Shown: positions 9,946 through 21,900 of the stretch, in pieces
How positions within the stretch are numbered: the first letter of the stretch is position 1
Layout of the letters: each line of letters begins with the position of its first letter
Assembly: GCA_946811695.1 (NCBI GenBank)
Contig: OX328123.1
Coordinates: 122,105,118-122,169,117, forward strand
DNA: 64,000 bases
Source of the DNA: Gonocerus acuteangulatus
Taxonomy: Eukaryota > Arthropoda > Insecta > Hemiptera > Coreidae
Direction of reading: 5' to 3'
Made by a program: the position numbers and the translations under genes
Notes under the pieces: model-generated
The model's input: the letters and a program-made list of their open reading frames with translations, nothing else
The model's database searches: none
What the model was told of the DNA's origin: nothing

Positions 9946-10619
9946 ATTGAAAGTAAGAAGCATACATATTTTTGCATAACTTTAAGTTCTTTTCTTTTTA
10001 TATTTCCTTTCCAGCAGCAAAATACGTACTCAATTTAAGGGATAAACAATAGCGATTGAGTGAAAATGACGCTTCAAATAAGATTACCAATTCGCTTATC
10101 TTCTAGTGGGTATCGAATTACCTTCTGAATCCAGCCATTATGATTAATATATTGTTACTACTCACATTGACTGACTCCATGTAAACATCATCCTTATCTT
10201 GTCTGCGTGGTCCATGACGCGTAACTGGATATGAAGGCTGAGTAGCTGGTCCACACGATGAGAGAGCACACACCAGACTGCCTAGCACCTAGTTCCCTCC
10301 CAACAGCTGGCCATCCCTACTGCTTCATCCGCCTCCCGGAGTCGCTCATCCACCAAAGTTCTACAATAAGCTTCTGCTAAAAATCTGGATTTCGTAGACT
10401 GTAGGAGTTACAGTCTGGGGACAGTCATATGTAGCATCTATATCTATGGTTTGTAATAATAAATGACGTGCAAAATTGTGAGATTTTTGTGATATATATT
10501 TTTTAACCTGTGATATTAGTGATTTCCTGATGATGGCATGAGCCGAAATATTGTTTGAATAAAGGATTGTGAAACTGGGAGACCTGATTGGCCTTTTCCA
10601 TTTGTTGTGAAACCTAGAT
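9946..10619. other. No gene recognised
   Basis: No supported frame. A GATGATGGCATGAGCCGAAATATTG stretch near 10530 loosely recalls the Penelope-type ends but is too diverged to call. Confidence 0.45.
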
Positions 10620-10710
10620 ACAGTCTTCTTTTTCGTAAATGGCCACCGCGCAGGTAAAACATATCGGTAATTGCTAACATAAAATGTACTGTATAACATA
10701 CAGTCTTCTT

Positions 10711-10827
10711 TTTCGTACATGGCCAACGCGCATGTGCGAACGCCAACGGTTTCGCACATGGCCACCACTTATGCGCGAACGCCAGCGGTTTCGTACATGG
10801 CCACCGCGCATGCACGAACGACAGCGG
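10711..10827 (+). repeat. 39-bp minisatellite, locus 1
   Basis: Three units start at 10711, 10750 and 10790, each TTTCG(T/C)ACATGGCCA followed by GCGCGAACGCCAGCGG-like sequence; a partial unit lies at 10635. It is GC-rich in an AT-rich setting. The same unit recurs at 12541 and 12966-13079, and both loci continue into AACACTTTTTTGTAACG and CAGTTTAGTCATCGCTAA. Confidence 0.88.
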
Positions 10828-11373
10828 GCACTTTTTACTAAGACTTTTTTGTAACGCTTTTTTCTGTAAGGTTGTTCCCAGTTTAGTCATCGCTAATGGC
10901 GATTAGCGTTTAATAGCGGCGTGCGTGCGTTAATAGCGTCCTAGTCAGCTCCTCTTTCCCAATATGAGTAAATGGGGGGAGGGGGTTTAATTCTATACAA
11001 TCGATTAAAAAGAGGACTCAAATTAAAATTCATAAACTCCATGAATAAATTCGTAAATGGTAGCTAGACAAATTCATATCCATATCTTTAAATATTCCAC
11101 CCCTTCAAAAACTTTAACAGAGTATTAGTTTCTCCTCGAAACCTTTATCTTCCAAATACTCTATTTAGTCTTCAAACATAAATTCTTATCTATATTTTAT
11201 AAGTAAACGTGTATCGTTAATCCAACGTACTTTATGATGGATCTATCTATCTAGATCATAGGCCCTATTTCTTTAAAAGAATAAGCACATATTAGCCAGA
11301 TCATTAAAAATTCACATAATAGTTGGATTTTAAAACTATTCTAAAATATTAATAAAATGGGAGGACTTCAGGT
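10828..11373. other. No gene recognised
   Basis: 10828-10910 is the conserved right flank of the minisatellite family. Beyond that there is AT-rich sequence with nothing identified. Confidence 0.5.
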
Positions 11374-11374
11374 G

Positions 11375-11413
<39 letters not shown>
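11375..11413 (+). repeat. Poly(A) tract, 39 A
   Basis: Uninterrupted A-run; it may be the tail of a retroposed sequence, but I find no recognisable body or duplication around it. Confidence 0.9.
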
Positions 11414-11416
<3 letters not shown>

Positions 11417-11933
11417 AACTAAAATCCAAACGATTGCTGAGTTGGCCGAGATCTCAACTAAGATGATGTTTGTCTCCCTAATCGATTTTGATGACAATTA
11501 GCTATCCTGAAAAGGTAAGTATCCACCTTTGGTGAATCTCCATCTAAGAAGAAGGTAAGGAGTTATCTAATAACTATTACACAAGAAGGGAGTAATCTTG
11601 AAACGCTATTTTATAACTGTCAAGGCAGCATTCAATAGTGTTAGGAGATTTATTTTTTCATATCTTTCTTTTCATTTCATTTGGAGAGCTGAGTTCTACT
11701 GCTTATGAAACCTATTGTAAAAACTTTTCCGTGAACAGCATTACTTTTCCGCCATTCAACAATGTTTATAATTCAAAGTTATTGATTATTATAAAACTAG
11801 ATTAAATAGTTTTGTAGAAGAGTAACTCAAAATAGTAAAACATTGAAGTAATAAAATACTTGTATATTTAGTTTTCATAATTAAAATTTCAAAAAAATAA
11901 AAAACCTAGCAATGTATTTTTTTTTTTAATATA
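11414..11933. other. No gene recognised
   Basis: AT-rich, no supported feature. Confidence 0.5.
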
Positions 11934-11995
11934 AATCAGCTGATTATCGTATGGTCTAATACAAACGTTATAGATCATATGATAATCAGCTGATT
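11934..11995. repeat. Inverted repeat with palindromic arms
   Basis: Arms AATCAGCTGATTATCGTATG and CATATGATAATCAGCTGATT pair (one mismatch or bulge) around a 22-bp loop. Each arm itself begins with the palindrome AATCAGCTGATT, which contains an E-box CAGCTG. It could be a tiny inverted-repeat element. Confidence 0.8.
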
Positions 11996-12084
11996 ACTAA
12001 GCCTCTCGACACAGATGACTAGCTAGCCTCAGTCTTAATATGAGTGGCGAGTTGACCACAAGCGGGATATGTACATTTAAGACC

Positions 12085-12161
12085 CTCGGTGCGGGTGTCC
12101 TTTGGGAAGGACAATAGCGACCGTACCCGCGTACGGGTGTCCCTTCGGAAGGACACTCCTT
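12085..12161 (+). repeat. GC-rich duplicated hairpin, function unknown
   Basis: The motif GGGTGTCC-TT-GG-AAGGACA occurs twice about 50 bp apart; the second copy forms a perfect stem GTGTCC/GGACAC around CTTCGGAA. Between them lies GACCGTACCCGCGTACGGGTG, which can also pair. This is structured, non-coding-looking DNA; I cannot assign a family. Confidence 0.6.
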
Positions 12162-12540
12162 CATTACTTTTCACTTGAGATTTAAAAGGCTCGCAAATGG
12201 AGGGGATTCACTTTTACAGCTCCAGGTAAACACAGTTGTCTTCAGTATTGTTTGGGCTTTCTAGCCCCTTTTCTTTTTGATTGATCTGAAAATGAATTAT
12301 GTTTTTTTTTTTTTACATTTCCCTAATAATTCTTTTTTTATATCAAAGATACGTCTGTGGGCAACAATGACAGAGCAGAGAAATATATATAAGTTGATTC
12401 CCACAAATTTAAAATAACAATTAAAATAATTATATTTGCAAATGGTGTTCAACTTTAATGTTAAAATAATTGAAAATGTCCAACAAAATAATATTTGAAC
12501 AAATAATTATATATGATTGGTAATTGTTATTTGTTATTTC

Positions 12541-12553
12541 GTACATGGCCACC
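12541..12553. repeat. Target-site duplication, left copy
   Basis: GTACATGGCCACC, matched at 12966-12978 with one change (GTACATGGGCACC). It falls inside a 39-bp minisatellite unit. Confidence 0.8.
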
Positions 12554-12965
12554 CCCCTGGACGTGAGCGAGAAACAACTGCAAAATTGGATATCGCCGGA
12601 CTTCTGCATCACCCAATTTCTGACCGGGCATGGAAATTTCAATGCCTACCTGAAAAGGTTTGCGTTGAAAGAATCGGAGGCGTGGCTGAAACTGTGGAGC
12701 ATGTTCTGCTACAATGCGAGAAGTACTCCATCCCTCGACTCAGGATGTTCCGTCAGATCTGCGACTAAACACCGGAAATGAAGACCCTCGTGGAGAACTC
12801 GGTGAACTTTGCCGCCTTTTCTATCTTCGTCAAGGAGTGGAGGAAAATAAAAGGTACAATATAAATAACTAATAAAGAATAAAGTACAGATCCTGCTCAT
12901 TCTTTCCCACTTCCTTGAAAAGACAAAAGGCAATGGTGAGCTTTACTATGCCTTCCAAAAAAAAA
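12554..12965 (+). pseudogene. 3' fragment of a non-LTR retrotransposon ORF
   Basis: C-terminal end of a non-LTR retrotransposon protein. One frame reads ITQFLTGHGNFNAYLKRF, the usual stretch before the C-terminal zinc motif. The next block (ETVEHVLLQCEKYS.PRLRMF) is in another frame, so a frameshift has destroyed the first cysteines. An in-frame stop follows at about 12767, and then MKTLVENSVNFAAF. A run of nine A at 12957-12965 ends the insert. A 13-bp duplication with one mismatch flanks it. It is a severely 5'-truncated, dead copy, probably of the I/R1-like kind, and differs in sequence from the 1215-3590 element. Confidence 0.82.
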
Positions 12966-13130
12966 GTACATGGGCACCGCGCATGCGCGAACGTCAGCGG
13001 TTTCGTACATGGCCACCTCGCATGCGCGAACGCCTCCGGTTTTGTACGTGGCCACCGCGGATGCGCGAACGCCCAGCGAACACTTTTTTGTAACGTTTTT
13101 TTTTTTCAGTTTAGTCATCGCTAAAGCATA
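12966..13130 (+). repeat. 39-bp minisatellite, locus 2, with its right flank
   Basis: Three units of GTACATGG.CACC.CGCATGCGCG continue after the retrotransposon insertion; the right flank (AACACTTTTTTGTAACG, CAGTTTAGTCATCGCTAA) matches that of locus 1. Confidence 0.85.
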
Positions 13131-13281
13131 TTTATGCTAAAATCTTGAAATAGATATACATAAAAAAATCTGTCCAGGCAGATAGGTTCCGCTTGTTAAC
13201 GAACTAGTCTTTTCAAATAAAAGTATTATTGGATCAAATTTTATCAAAATCGAAGCATTTGTGTGCATCTAAAGAGTGAAC

Positions 13282-13558
<277 letters not shown>

Positions 13559-13585
13559 CTTGTGAGTGTGTATACATATACACAT

Positions 13586-13782
13586 TCCTGGGCGTATATA
13601 AGGGGGTGGGGTGAGGGGTCGCCGCCCCCCCCCCCGAAATCGGCAAAAATTTGCCATAAAAACCTTAAAAATAAATTAAATAAGATCATTTAGTTCAGAC
13701 AAATTTTTTTGGGGTGTAATAGCGTTTTAATTTGCTAGCTATTCCAAGTTCTAGATTGTTAGTATTGCATACCCTCCAGGAT
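13586..13782 (+). mobile_element. hAT-type MITE, family G, right-truncated
   Basis: It begins CCTGGGCGTATATAAGGGGG and has the C-run and AAATAAATTAAATAAGATCA body word. It loses similarity after GTATTGCATACCCT, so the right inverted end is missing. Confidence 0.8.
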
Positions 13783-14557
13783 TGTTTGTTAATCCTGGTA
13801 TGATTTAAAAAGCTTCGATCAGAAACTAATATAATTTTTTGCTTCTGAAGGAAAAGCGATTGTATTTTTATGAATATTTATTTAGGTATATTGACAAACT
13901 GATGTTACTATTTAAAAAATTAATATCCTAAGAAGTGCTCTTCAGAAACGTTTTATGAAATTGTACAGGGTAGAATGAAATCTCTATAAAAAGCACAATT
14001 TCAGAGCTATAATTGTCTTACTTTTCTGAACAACAGGCAACAATGACCTGTGTGGTTGAATTGCCTTTAAAAATCAAAATTTTCCAAACAACAACAAGCT
14101 TACACAAGTCAATACACAAAAAAAGACTTTGGAATTTTTGTAAGATTTTAATATCCGTAAACACAGTACCTGTTTAATTTAAAAATAAAACAAAGAGTCT
14201 GTAATGCAGGCATAAACTAAGCTCATTACACAGTAAAGTAGTACATAGCAGGCCATTTATTAAATGTTAAGACATTTCAAAAGATACATTTATATTTTTC
14301 ACCTTGCATTTCCCTAAAGATTTTTTCATTTTTTCTGGACCAAATAATCCAAACTAATAATACTGTCTCTGAGTATGCGAGCAGATCAACTTGCTGCTGT
14401 GGAGCTCCTTAAATAAATAAATAAGTAATAATTAACAGTAAAAGAATATTAACAGCAAGTGGTTATTGGGGACATCGAGTAATCCATTGACAAGAATAGA
14501 ATAGCTTGTGGCTGAGAATTGAGTATCCATTGCTGATAAACTCTCCTGTAATGAAGA
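13783..14557. other. No gene recognised
   Basis: AT-rich; ACTCCTTAAATAAATAAATAAG near 14400 resembles a SINE tail but has no body. Confidence 0.45.
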
Positions 14558-14565
14558 GACAGGGT

Positions 14566-14841
14566 CATGGGCGTATATAAGGAGTGGCTGAGGGGGCTGC
14601 AGCCCCCCCCCCCCCACAAAATTTTGATTTGATGGTCAAAACTTGTCTTAAAACCCTTAAAAATAAATTAAATAAGATCACTTAGTTCATAAAAAATATT
14701 TTATTTTACGTGTAATAGCATTTTAGTTGCCTAAAACTATTCCAAGCTCTAAATTTTTAGTATTCGATACCCTGGAAATGGTCTCAGCCCCCCCAAAATT
14801 TGCCCAGCCCCTCCCGAAATTATTTTCTATATACGCCCATG
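14566..14841 (+). mobile_element. hAT-type MITE, family G, complete
   Basis: 276 bp with perfect 14-bp inverted ends (CATGGGCGTATATA), flanked by an exact 8-bp duplication GACAGGGT (14558-14565 and 14842-14849). Next to the left end a G-run/C-run hairpin (GGGGGCTGCAGCCCCC) is conserved among copies. The body contains TTAAATAAGATCACTTAG. It has no coding capacity. The duplication size and the C-A start are typical of hAT-mobilised MITEs. Confidence 0.9.
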
Positions 14842-14849
14842 GACAGGGT

Positions 14850-15396
14850 AAACAACTCTGCAGACACTGTAATGTGCCATTTATAATAAAACCCATATTC
14901 ACTTATTTTAAGAATGGGACTACCTAATAAAACATTTAAAAAACAAACATATGCAGAATAAGATATAAAAAAATGAAATGTTAATAAATACTGGTATTAA
15001 TATTTGTTGTGATATATCTTGAAAATATCCCCCCACCTAAATTTTGTGACATGATTATTTGAGTGCTTATGAGTAGGTATTTACACATATTTGCAGATAC
15101 ATATACATACTAATATTTCAGATTTTTATTTATTGGGTTGATGCATAAGCTCGTGTGATTATTTCTTTTTTATTTTGGTTCTGTGCACTGACACCTAGGC
15201 CATTAGCATCAATGAGTAATTCATATATTTTTTTTTTATTTTACTGTCACTGTCACACCCTGTAACTTACAATCACAATTCCTAAGTGCTGTATTTTACT
15301 AGTTGAAATTAATCCATTTATCGCTAAAGATGTTTTAATGAAAATAACTAAATGCTTTATTTAAAAATTATCTAGGACATTTCGTATACAATATTT
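14850..15396. other. No gene; possible solo mariner-type end near 15136
   Basis: TATTGGGTTGATGCATAAG at about 15133-15151 resembles a mariner terminal repeat after TA, but no partner end was found nearby. A weak SINE-A-like fragment (ACACCTAGGCCATTAGC) lies at 15191-15208. Confidence 0.35.
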
Positions 15397-15843
15397 TTGA
15401 GAATTGAAAGATTAAAAAAGAAAACAAATTATGAAAGGTCCTTCAAGACTGATAAGAATATTCTAGATCCTTTGGATATCTGTTGTCTTTACAGGGGTTT
15501 CAAATGCTTTTTGGCCCAACACCTTCTGGAAAGGCGTGTAAGTCTTGTTCCCAAAAAGCTTGTAAGGGAGAACGCAGATTGTATCACTTCAAAACTGTTG
15601 GTATCATTATTTTTCCAAATTTACCCTCCTATTATTCTTATTGACTTTCCTCGCCACATCACACAGTCTACACTACACACCAACTCTTTGCCGCCGCCTC
15701 TTGAGTTATTTAGAATTATATTAAATGTTGTCATTTTAGATAATCAAAAATGGATGGATGTCCTGGCACCATTGCGGCAGACACAGGAAACACCTAAGAA
15801 GTCAATGCCCCCTAACCGAGGTTTAATTAATTTTATGTTATAA
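15397..15843 (+). other. Unrecognised 148-codon open frame
   Basis: The longest frame in the window that is neither a transposon protein nor a simple repeat. The translation has normal-looking composition (KTNYERSFKTDK early, then FLAQHLLERRVSLVPKKLVR and MDVLAPLRQTQETPKKSM near the end) but I recognise no domain, signal peptide or membrane segment. No convincing splice sites or promoter were identified, and the surrounding 2 kb lacks other elements. It may be a chance frame, an exon, or part of a decayed element; I cannot choose. Confidence 0.25.
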
Positions 15844-16879
15844 TTTTGTACTTTTTTAGTAAGGTGATTTTATATTCCTTCTTCTTTTCTCCCTCGGAGT
15901 TTTCCTTCTATGTTCATTTATCAATTTGCCACCCAACAAACGATTCCCAGTAATTATCAAGTCCCCACCACCAGTTTTGGCTCGTTCGCCACAAACACTA
16001 TTGTTCATGTTTAATTTTTATTGTGCTCCCACTGCAATGATCATTAGCAACAAATCATTGCAATTGTTTTAGCTATAATTTTCAAAAGAGCTGTGAATAT
16101 TCAGGAACTAATTGTGATTGACATTTTAAGTATTTTTAAATACTTAAATAATTTATTTGTCTTTAGAGTCTCAGTAATTTATAAAGTTTATTAATGCTTA
16201 ATTTATTCTGTCAAAATATTAAATAGTTTCAAAAAGTATATTTATTAATAATAATTTAATTTATAATTGTTTAGACAAGAATAAAGTGATGCAAGAGAAT
16301 CATTGCTCAATATAAAGATATTTCAATCATTTTTTAATAATAAAAATATATACTGTTTAATTTTGTATTATTCCTTCAGTTCTTGTATCTTTTTGTATTT
16401 TAGCACCCAACGAGGGGACAAAATTCAATATCACATTGGGAATAAAAATTAAATTAAAAATATCTTTAATATAATGCAGGAAAAATAAATATTTTTTTTA
16501 TTTTATTTTAAAATATAAACTAGTGAAATCTTACAGTTGTTCTACTATGTTGAAATTATATGTTGTGTAGACATAGAAACAAATTAGAAATATCTTATAC
16601 TCAAAATAAACTGATAATTTCTATTGATCATTTTACCAAATGATATTTTGCAGGACATAAATATACATATTCTTTAATTATAATTTAAATTGAAATTTTA
16701 AGATAGAAAATTAAATTCTAATGTACTGAAAATTAAAATACATTTGAATTTTTAAGAGCGTGTAATCTTGTTTACATTTTAAATAACTTGATAGTTCCTT
16801 CTCATTCTGTAGAGGTACTTGTTGCTGGAATGGTATCAGAATATGTGTTTATGAATTAATGAATATATCCATTTAATAA
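15844..16879. other. No gene recognised
   Basis: Very AT-rich, apparently unique; no feature supported. Confidence 0.5.
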
Positions 16880-17175
16880 GCGGAGGCAACTTTGGCTCAG
16901 TGGTAGAACATTCGGCTCATGAACTGGTGGGCCAAATACTCAGTTCAAAACTCGAGCATCTACTAAATATCTTATTTTATTCCCTTGTAATTTGATGATC
17001 GGACTCAAGATCCTGACCATCCCTAAGCTCGCCCAGCCATTAATGAGGAACTGTACAGAAGAGTATCAGGCATCCGGTAATATTGATCTCCCAACTGTTC
17101 CAGCACTATTTCCCTAGCCGTATGGTCAAGGATCAGGTACCTGTACAGTATCTACCCATCTGAGCCCTAGTGTCC
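16880..17175 (+). mobile_element. tRNA-derived SINE, family C
   Basis: A box TGGCTCAGTGG is followed by a B-box-like CAGTTCAAAAC about 45 bp later. The body shows TACTAAATATCTTATTTTA, GCCCAGCCATTAATGAGGA and AGGTACCTGTACAG. The same order of landmarks occurs at 63391-63660. No clear tail or duplication was found. Confidence 0.65.
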
Positions 17176-17179
17176 TGTT

Positions 17180-17492
17180 ATTTATGTACTGATATATTTT
17201 TTTAATCATGTACTGTAAATATAAAAGTTACTGTAGTCAAATGCCGACGATCTCCAGATTGGTGAATTTAATCCAGATACTCCTGTCCTTTTTTAAAAGA
17301 TAAAAATTTGAAAATGAAATGTCAGATGTTGTATACCGTCCTGTTTGTTACAAGGTGGTTTAATAAATTGAAATACTAGTCGGTGCATCTATTCTGAGCC
17401 TTATACGATGATAATATTGTCGGGATGAGGTAAGTATGCAGTATATCTGAAACATTGGCTTCTTTAGATAAAATCCATACAATTATGTGAAG
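17180..17492. other. No gene recognised
   Basis: AT-rich, nothing supported. Confidence 0.5.
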
Positions 17493-17500
17493 CCTGGCAG

Positions 17501-17749
17501 AATGGGTGAATATAGAAAATAATTTCGGGGGGCGGGGGGCTGGGTCCATTTTCGAGGTTTGGAATACTAACAATTTAGAACTTGGAATGGTTTTAGGCAA
17601 CTATAAAGCTATTACACTTAAAATAAAATACTTTTTATGAGCTAAGTGATCTTATTTAATTCACTTTTAAGGGTTTTATGACACATTTTTACTATGAAAC
17701 CAAAATTTCGAGAGGGGGGCTACAGCCCCCCTCCTTATATACGCCCATG
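17501..17749 (-). mobile_element. hAT-type MITE, family G
   Basis: Reverse orientation copy ending ...CTCCTTATATACGCCCATG, with the left end decayed to AATGGGTGAATATAG. Flanks CCTGGCAG (17493-17500) and CCTGCCAG (17750-17757) are an 8-bp duplication with one mismatch. Confidence 0.85.
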
Positions 17750-17789
17750 CCTGCCAGCATAATTGGCCATGCAGTCCAGAGAGGAGTAC

Positions 17790-18575
17790 AGGCAGTATCA
17801 AAAGATTCTGGACACTCACAAACTTAACAAATAAGTGGTTCAATTCTTATTTCTTGGGCTTGTAAACAATAAAAACAACTAGTAGCATTTATTATTTTTG
17901 TTCAATAACATGAATTAATTTAATTTTTCATACAAAGAACAATAGTAACAGAAAAACAACAAAATAAAAGCATTAAAAAATATCTAATGAACGTTGTTGG
18001 ACACTTAACTAAAGTCGAAAGTTGTTAATAACTAATTTGATATTAGTTGATCTTTGCTTTTATTATTTAGGATATGCTTCTTAAGTTCTTCCTGGAAGCT
18101 TATTGGATGCTTTATGATTTGCAGTTTTGAATAATCCCGTGGATGTTCAATGAGGTTCTTCTCGGGAGATTGAGAAGGAGGAATTACCAATTTTGGGCAA
18201 TTGTAAAGATACCAAGTTCAAGTGATTAAACTAGTGTGTTAAATGTCTTTGTCCTAATGAAAAAAGAACTTAACCTTGAGTACTGGGTATTATTATTTAT
18301 TTATTTATTTATTTTTTTTTTCATAAACTTACAATAAATTGCTGCATTCATTTTCACTTCAATGTAAGGCAATTGTCCAACACGAGCAACCACACCATAA
18401 AAGAGCAGCACATATGTTTTATTGAAGGCTGTAAAGTTTGTTTTTTTAAAGCCTAATTTTTTTCTCCGTACTTTTTAAAATTATATATCCTCACAATTTT
18501 TTTATTTAATTTCCCAAGAAATTGTGATTTGTTTTCAATATATATATATGGGTGTCCAGGAACATTTGTTACTAA
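17790..18575 (-). mobile_element. Decayed Tc1-type transposon
   Basis: Transposase remnants read on the minus strand: around 18330-18420 GVVARVGQLPYIEVKMNA (the V-G-..IEG.MNA block before the second catalytic region), and around 18050-18220 NCPKLVIPPSQSPEKNLIEH followed by PRDYSKLQIIKHP, matching the Tc1 PPQSPDLNPIEH region. Possible inverted ends are CAAAAGATTCTGGACAC at 17799 and CAAATGTTCCTGGACACCC (minus strand) near 18570. A (TTTA)n/T-run separates the two coding blocks. Confidence 0.7.
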
Positions 18576-18746
18576 CTTTATATCTAGATTTAAATCCCAG
18601 CCAAGTGAGGTAATATTTCTGAAAAAATAAATATTTTATAATGAACTCAGGATTAATACCATCTTGCCTATTATACAGTGGTTTAATGAACCTAGTTTTA
18701 TTGGCAATGACATATTACTAAAATTTTTCTTACATTCACACAGAAG

Positions 18747-18910
18747 CTTATATAGGAAATAATTTCGGGGAGGGGGGGTATGGAATACTAACAAGCTAGA
18801 ACTAAAAATAGCTAGAAAAATAACGCTATAACAACACCAACAAAATATTTTTTATGAAATGAGTCTTATTTCGGGGAGCTGCAGCTCCCCCTCCCTTATA
18901 TACACTCATG
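18747..18910 (-). mobile_element. hAT-type MITE, family G, shortened
   Basis: Keeps GGAAATAATTTCGGGG, GGAATACTAACAA and the terminal GCTCCCCCTCCCTTATATACAC, but has lost about 80 bp of body and the left inverted end. Confidence 0.75.
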
Positions 18911-21900
18911 ATTCAACAAGTAGATACTATAAATATAGATTATTAACATTCATTTTCCTTTTTACTGTATACTTATAAAACTGTGAGCATAGTAATTACC
19001 AAGAGGTTAATAATTTAATGAAGTTGTGAAAGTCGAGCGAATAGAGTATTAAATATTAAAAAAAAAACAGTATTTTTAAAATTGTTTAAGTTTTTATTTC
19101 TAAAAAGTAGTGCATACTTTATACTATGACTCACATGGGAAGGCCATTTATGTAGTACTCGATCCGAAGAACCTCCTCTTTCTTGGTTGACATGCCGGCC
19201 TACTGGCATGCTAGCAACTTCCCTTCTGTCTAGCTCATTACTAATACATCAGGTCTCTTCCAACTTGTTCAATAATTGAACGGGCCTGCGGCTATCAGCC
19301 ATCGGCGGTTATATAAAGAATTTTTGCCAATTGACATAGCCAATCCCGCGGACAGATTAAATAGTCAACAAGGGCAATTGGCTTCTTGAAACGTTTAATA
19401 GATTCGTGATTAAATACCTTGATGAATAGTAATATTATCATATATCACGGACGTTCTGAGGTTAAAAAACATCTCTAGATGACATCTCTAGAGGTATTTT
19501 GGCGGTTCGAATTCGCTGAAACGCTATAGTTAAATATTAACAATCAGGTTCGGTGTAGGAATATATGTTGATATTATTATGGATGTCTTTTCGCAGCTAT
19601 CATGCAACAAAGATCCCCACACGGCGACTTAAGGCTACGGTTAGACAATGTGGCAGTCTTTCATGAGGTAATAACTGCGCCTACGGATGCTACTTCTATG
19701 GTAAACACAGGTAGTTAGTTACAAGACCTCGGAAGGTTCCCACCGGAGGTTTGCTAGCTAAGGAAAATATAGAAAGCTTTACCTGTTCTTTGCGTGTGTA
19801 GTTCTTCGGAAGTGTTCTTCTTGAATACAATTTATACTTAGGTGGAATCAAATATTGGCGACGATTCATTCATTTGCAAACTCCGATTTCAAGGAAATAA
19901 CACGATAAGTGAAACATTATAAAAACTGATTGTGTCTTGTTTAAGACTGGGGAAGGCTTCGAGAGGTCAGACAAAGAAAATAGTGTCTAATATTTATCAA
20001 TATAGTACTTATAGAAGTTTTCACACTCCAGAAACCAGTGTTGCCACTTCAATTGTTATTTTATAATCTATTTGAAACAAATTATATTTTATATGTTAAT
20101 CTATTTGAGAATCCTATATAAATCCTTTTTATACGCTTGAATTATTATTACTGACTAATATTTTTAATTATTCATGAATTTAATTACCAGTTATATATGC
20201 ATTTCTAATAATAATACGAAAATTAATATACTGTAGGCTAAGTGTCAGCAAGCCACATTATGGATTGTTTAATCGCACCTTTTTTAATATTGTAGCAAAC
20301 CTTCTGTTGTTACAAAATTTCATTTGTTTTTCCTAATTTTCTTTCCTCCTAATGCAACTCTTCTGTCAGCTATTGCTTGCTTTCGATTTTGTTTCAGTAT
20401 TACTTACGTGAAAACAGAACTTATGTATCATATCCTTTCTGAAATTCATGGATTTCACAAGAGAGGTTGAATTCAATCATGTACAAATAGTTTTCTAAAA
20501 AGGCTCTACAACTGTTTGCCACTGAAACCAAAGCATTTATATTCCCATGAATCATTCCATAGATTAAAAGAGGAACTATGGACCCCCCCCCTCCAGTAAG
20601 AACATTTGTAAGTAGTGGTTTTTAAGCAGCTCATTTTCACTTTACGAAAACTAAGTAGATAGTTCAAGTAAAAAGAAGTTTAGGTAGCTGCACTCAACAA
20701 ATATAATATAAATTATAATATTATTTGGCTAAAAATCTGAGGCATTTATTCTGCTGTACCAATAACAGTGTTACAAACATACATTCAGGTACAATGACAC
20801 AGCTTGGAAATAATATGTTAATTTCTTATTCCTAGTGTCAAAGGAAAACAGGCCATTCATTGATGGGAATAAACTTTGCAGTAGCTTGATGGCTTTGTTT
20901 TATGTAAGGGAGAAGTAATTGTAATTATTTCTATTCTTGAATGTAATATAAAGACAGCAATATCATACAGAAATAATGTGATACTAGGTTTTATATCTTT
21001 ATTTGTAATATCAGTTTTAAAAATATTGAATTTGGTATATTTTCATAAAGAAATAATGTAAAGGGCACTGCTCTTAGAAATAAAACAATAATTACTGTGA
21101 ATGATACATATGATATGGAAGAAACATCACAGAATCAAATAGATTAGGACCTCAAATAAATATAATCAAGCTTCTGGTCTTATGAAGGTCTATTTTTGAG
21201 TTCTCATGTTAATCTAAATTTTTATTTTAGGACGTTGTCGCTAAATATTTTATACATGATACCCAAAAGCCAAATATCTTTCGAACATCAAGTAAAACCA
21301 TATGAGTATGTTTTTAGAGTTTGAAGTTTTAGGATTGAGAAGTGTGTGGCACTAGCTATGGACTTAGAATGATGATATTTGGTGGTATTTTTATCAGATT
21401 TATATGGGGAATCAGTTGATACTGATTTTGCGAAAACATATATTAAATTAATCTAAAAAAACATCTAAGTAGAGGGATAATAGACTGCCAAAGGCTGTCT
21501 CTTTTTTTGTAGGCTTTCATTGATTAAGGTTTTAATTAAAACAAAATAATAATAATAAATTTCTAATTTCTTCATTATTATTTGCTTTTATATTTGTTTA
21601 TCGAAACCTTTTATTTTTCAGTTAGTCTAGTTATTGAAAGCCATTTGGTTTTACCTGGAGGAATATGGAGATTTTGACTGCCTTAACTCTGGGGGCTAAG
21701 TTTACCTCACTATTTTCAATCTTGAGCAAAACATACTCAATAGATAACAAGAGAAACTGCTCTACAGAAAGAAGGTGAGGTAATGGCAGGGTACCCCTTA
21801 TAACTGCTATACATTTTTCTTTATCCCAGACATTTTTACGATTATATGGTCTAAATATATAGATAGTCCAAAGGTGAATTCTTATTGATGTTCCTTGTTT

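Noticed and set aside
10361..10890. Frames with WPCTKPLAFAHARWPCTK repeats
   Set aside because: They are translations of the 39-bp minisatellite, which is one-third-frame open because 39 is divisible by three.
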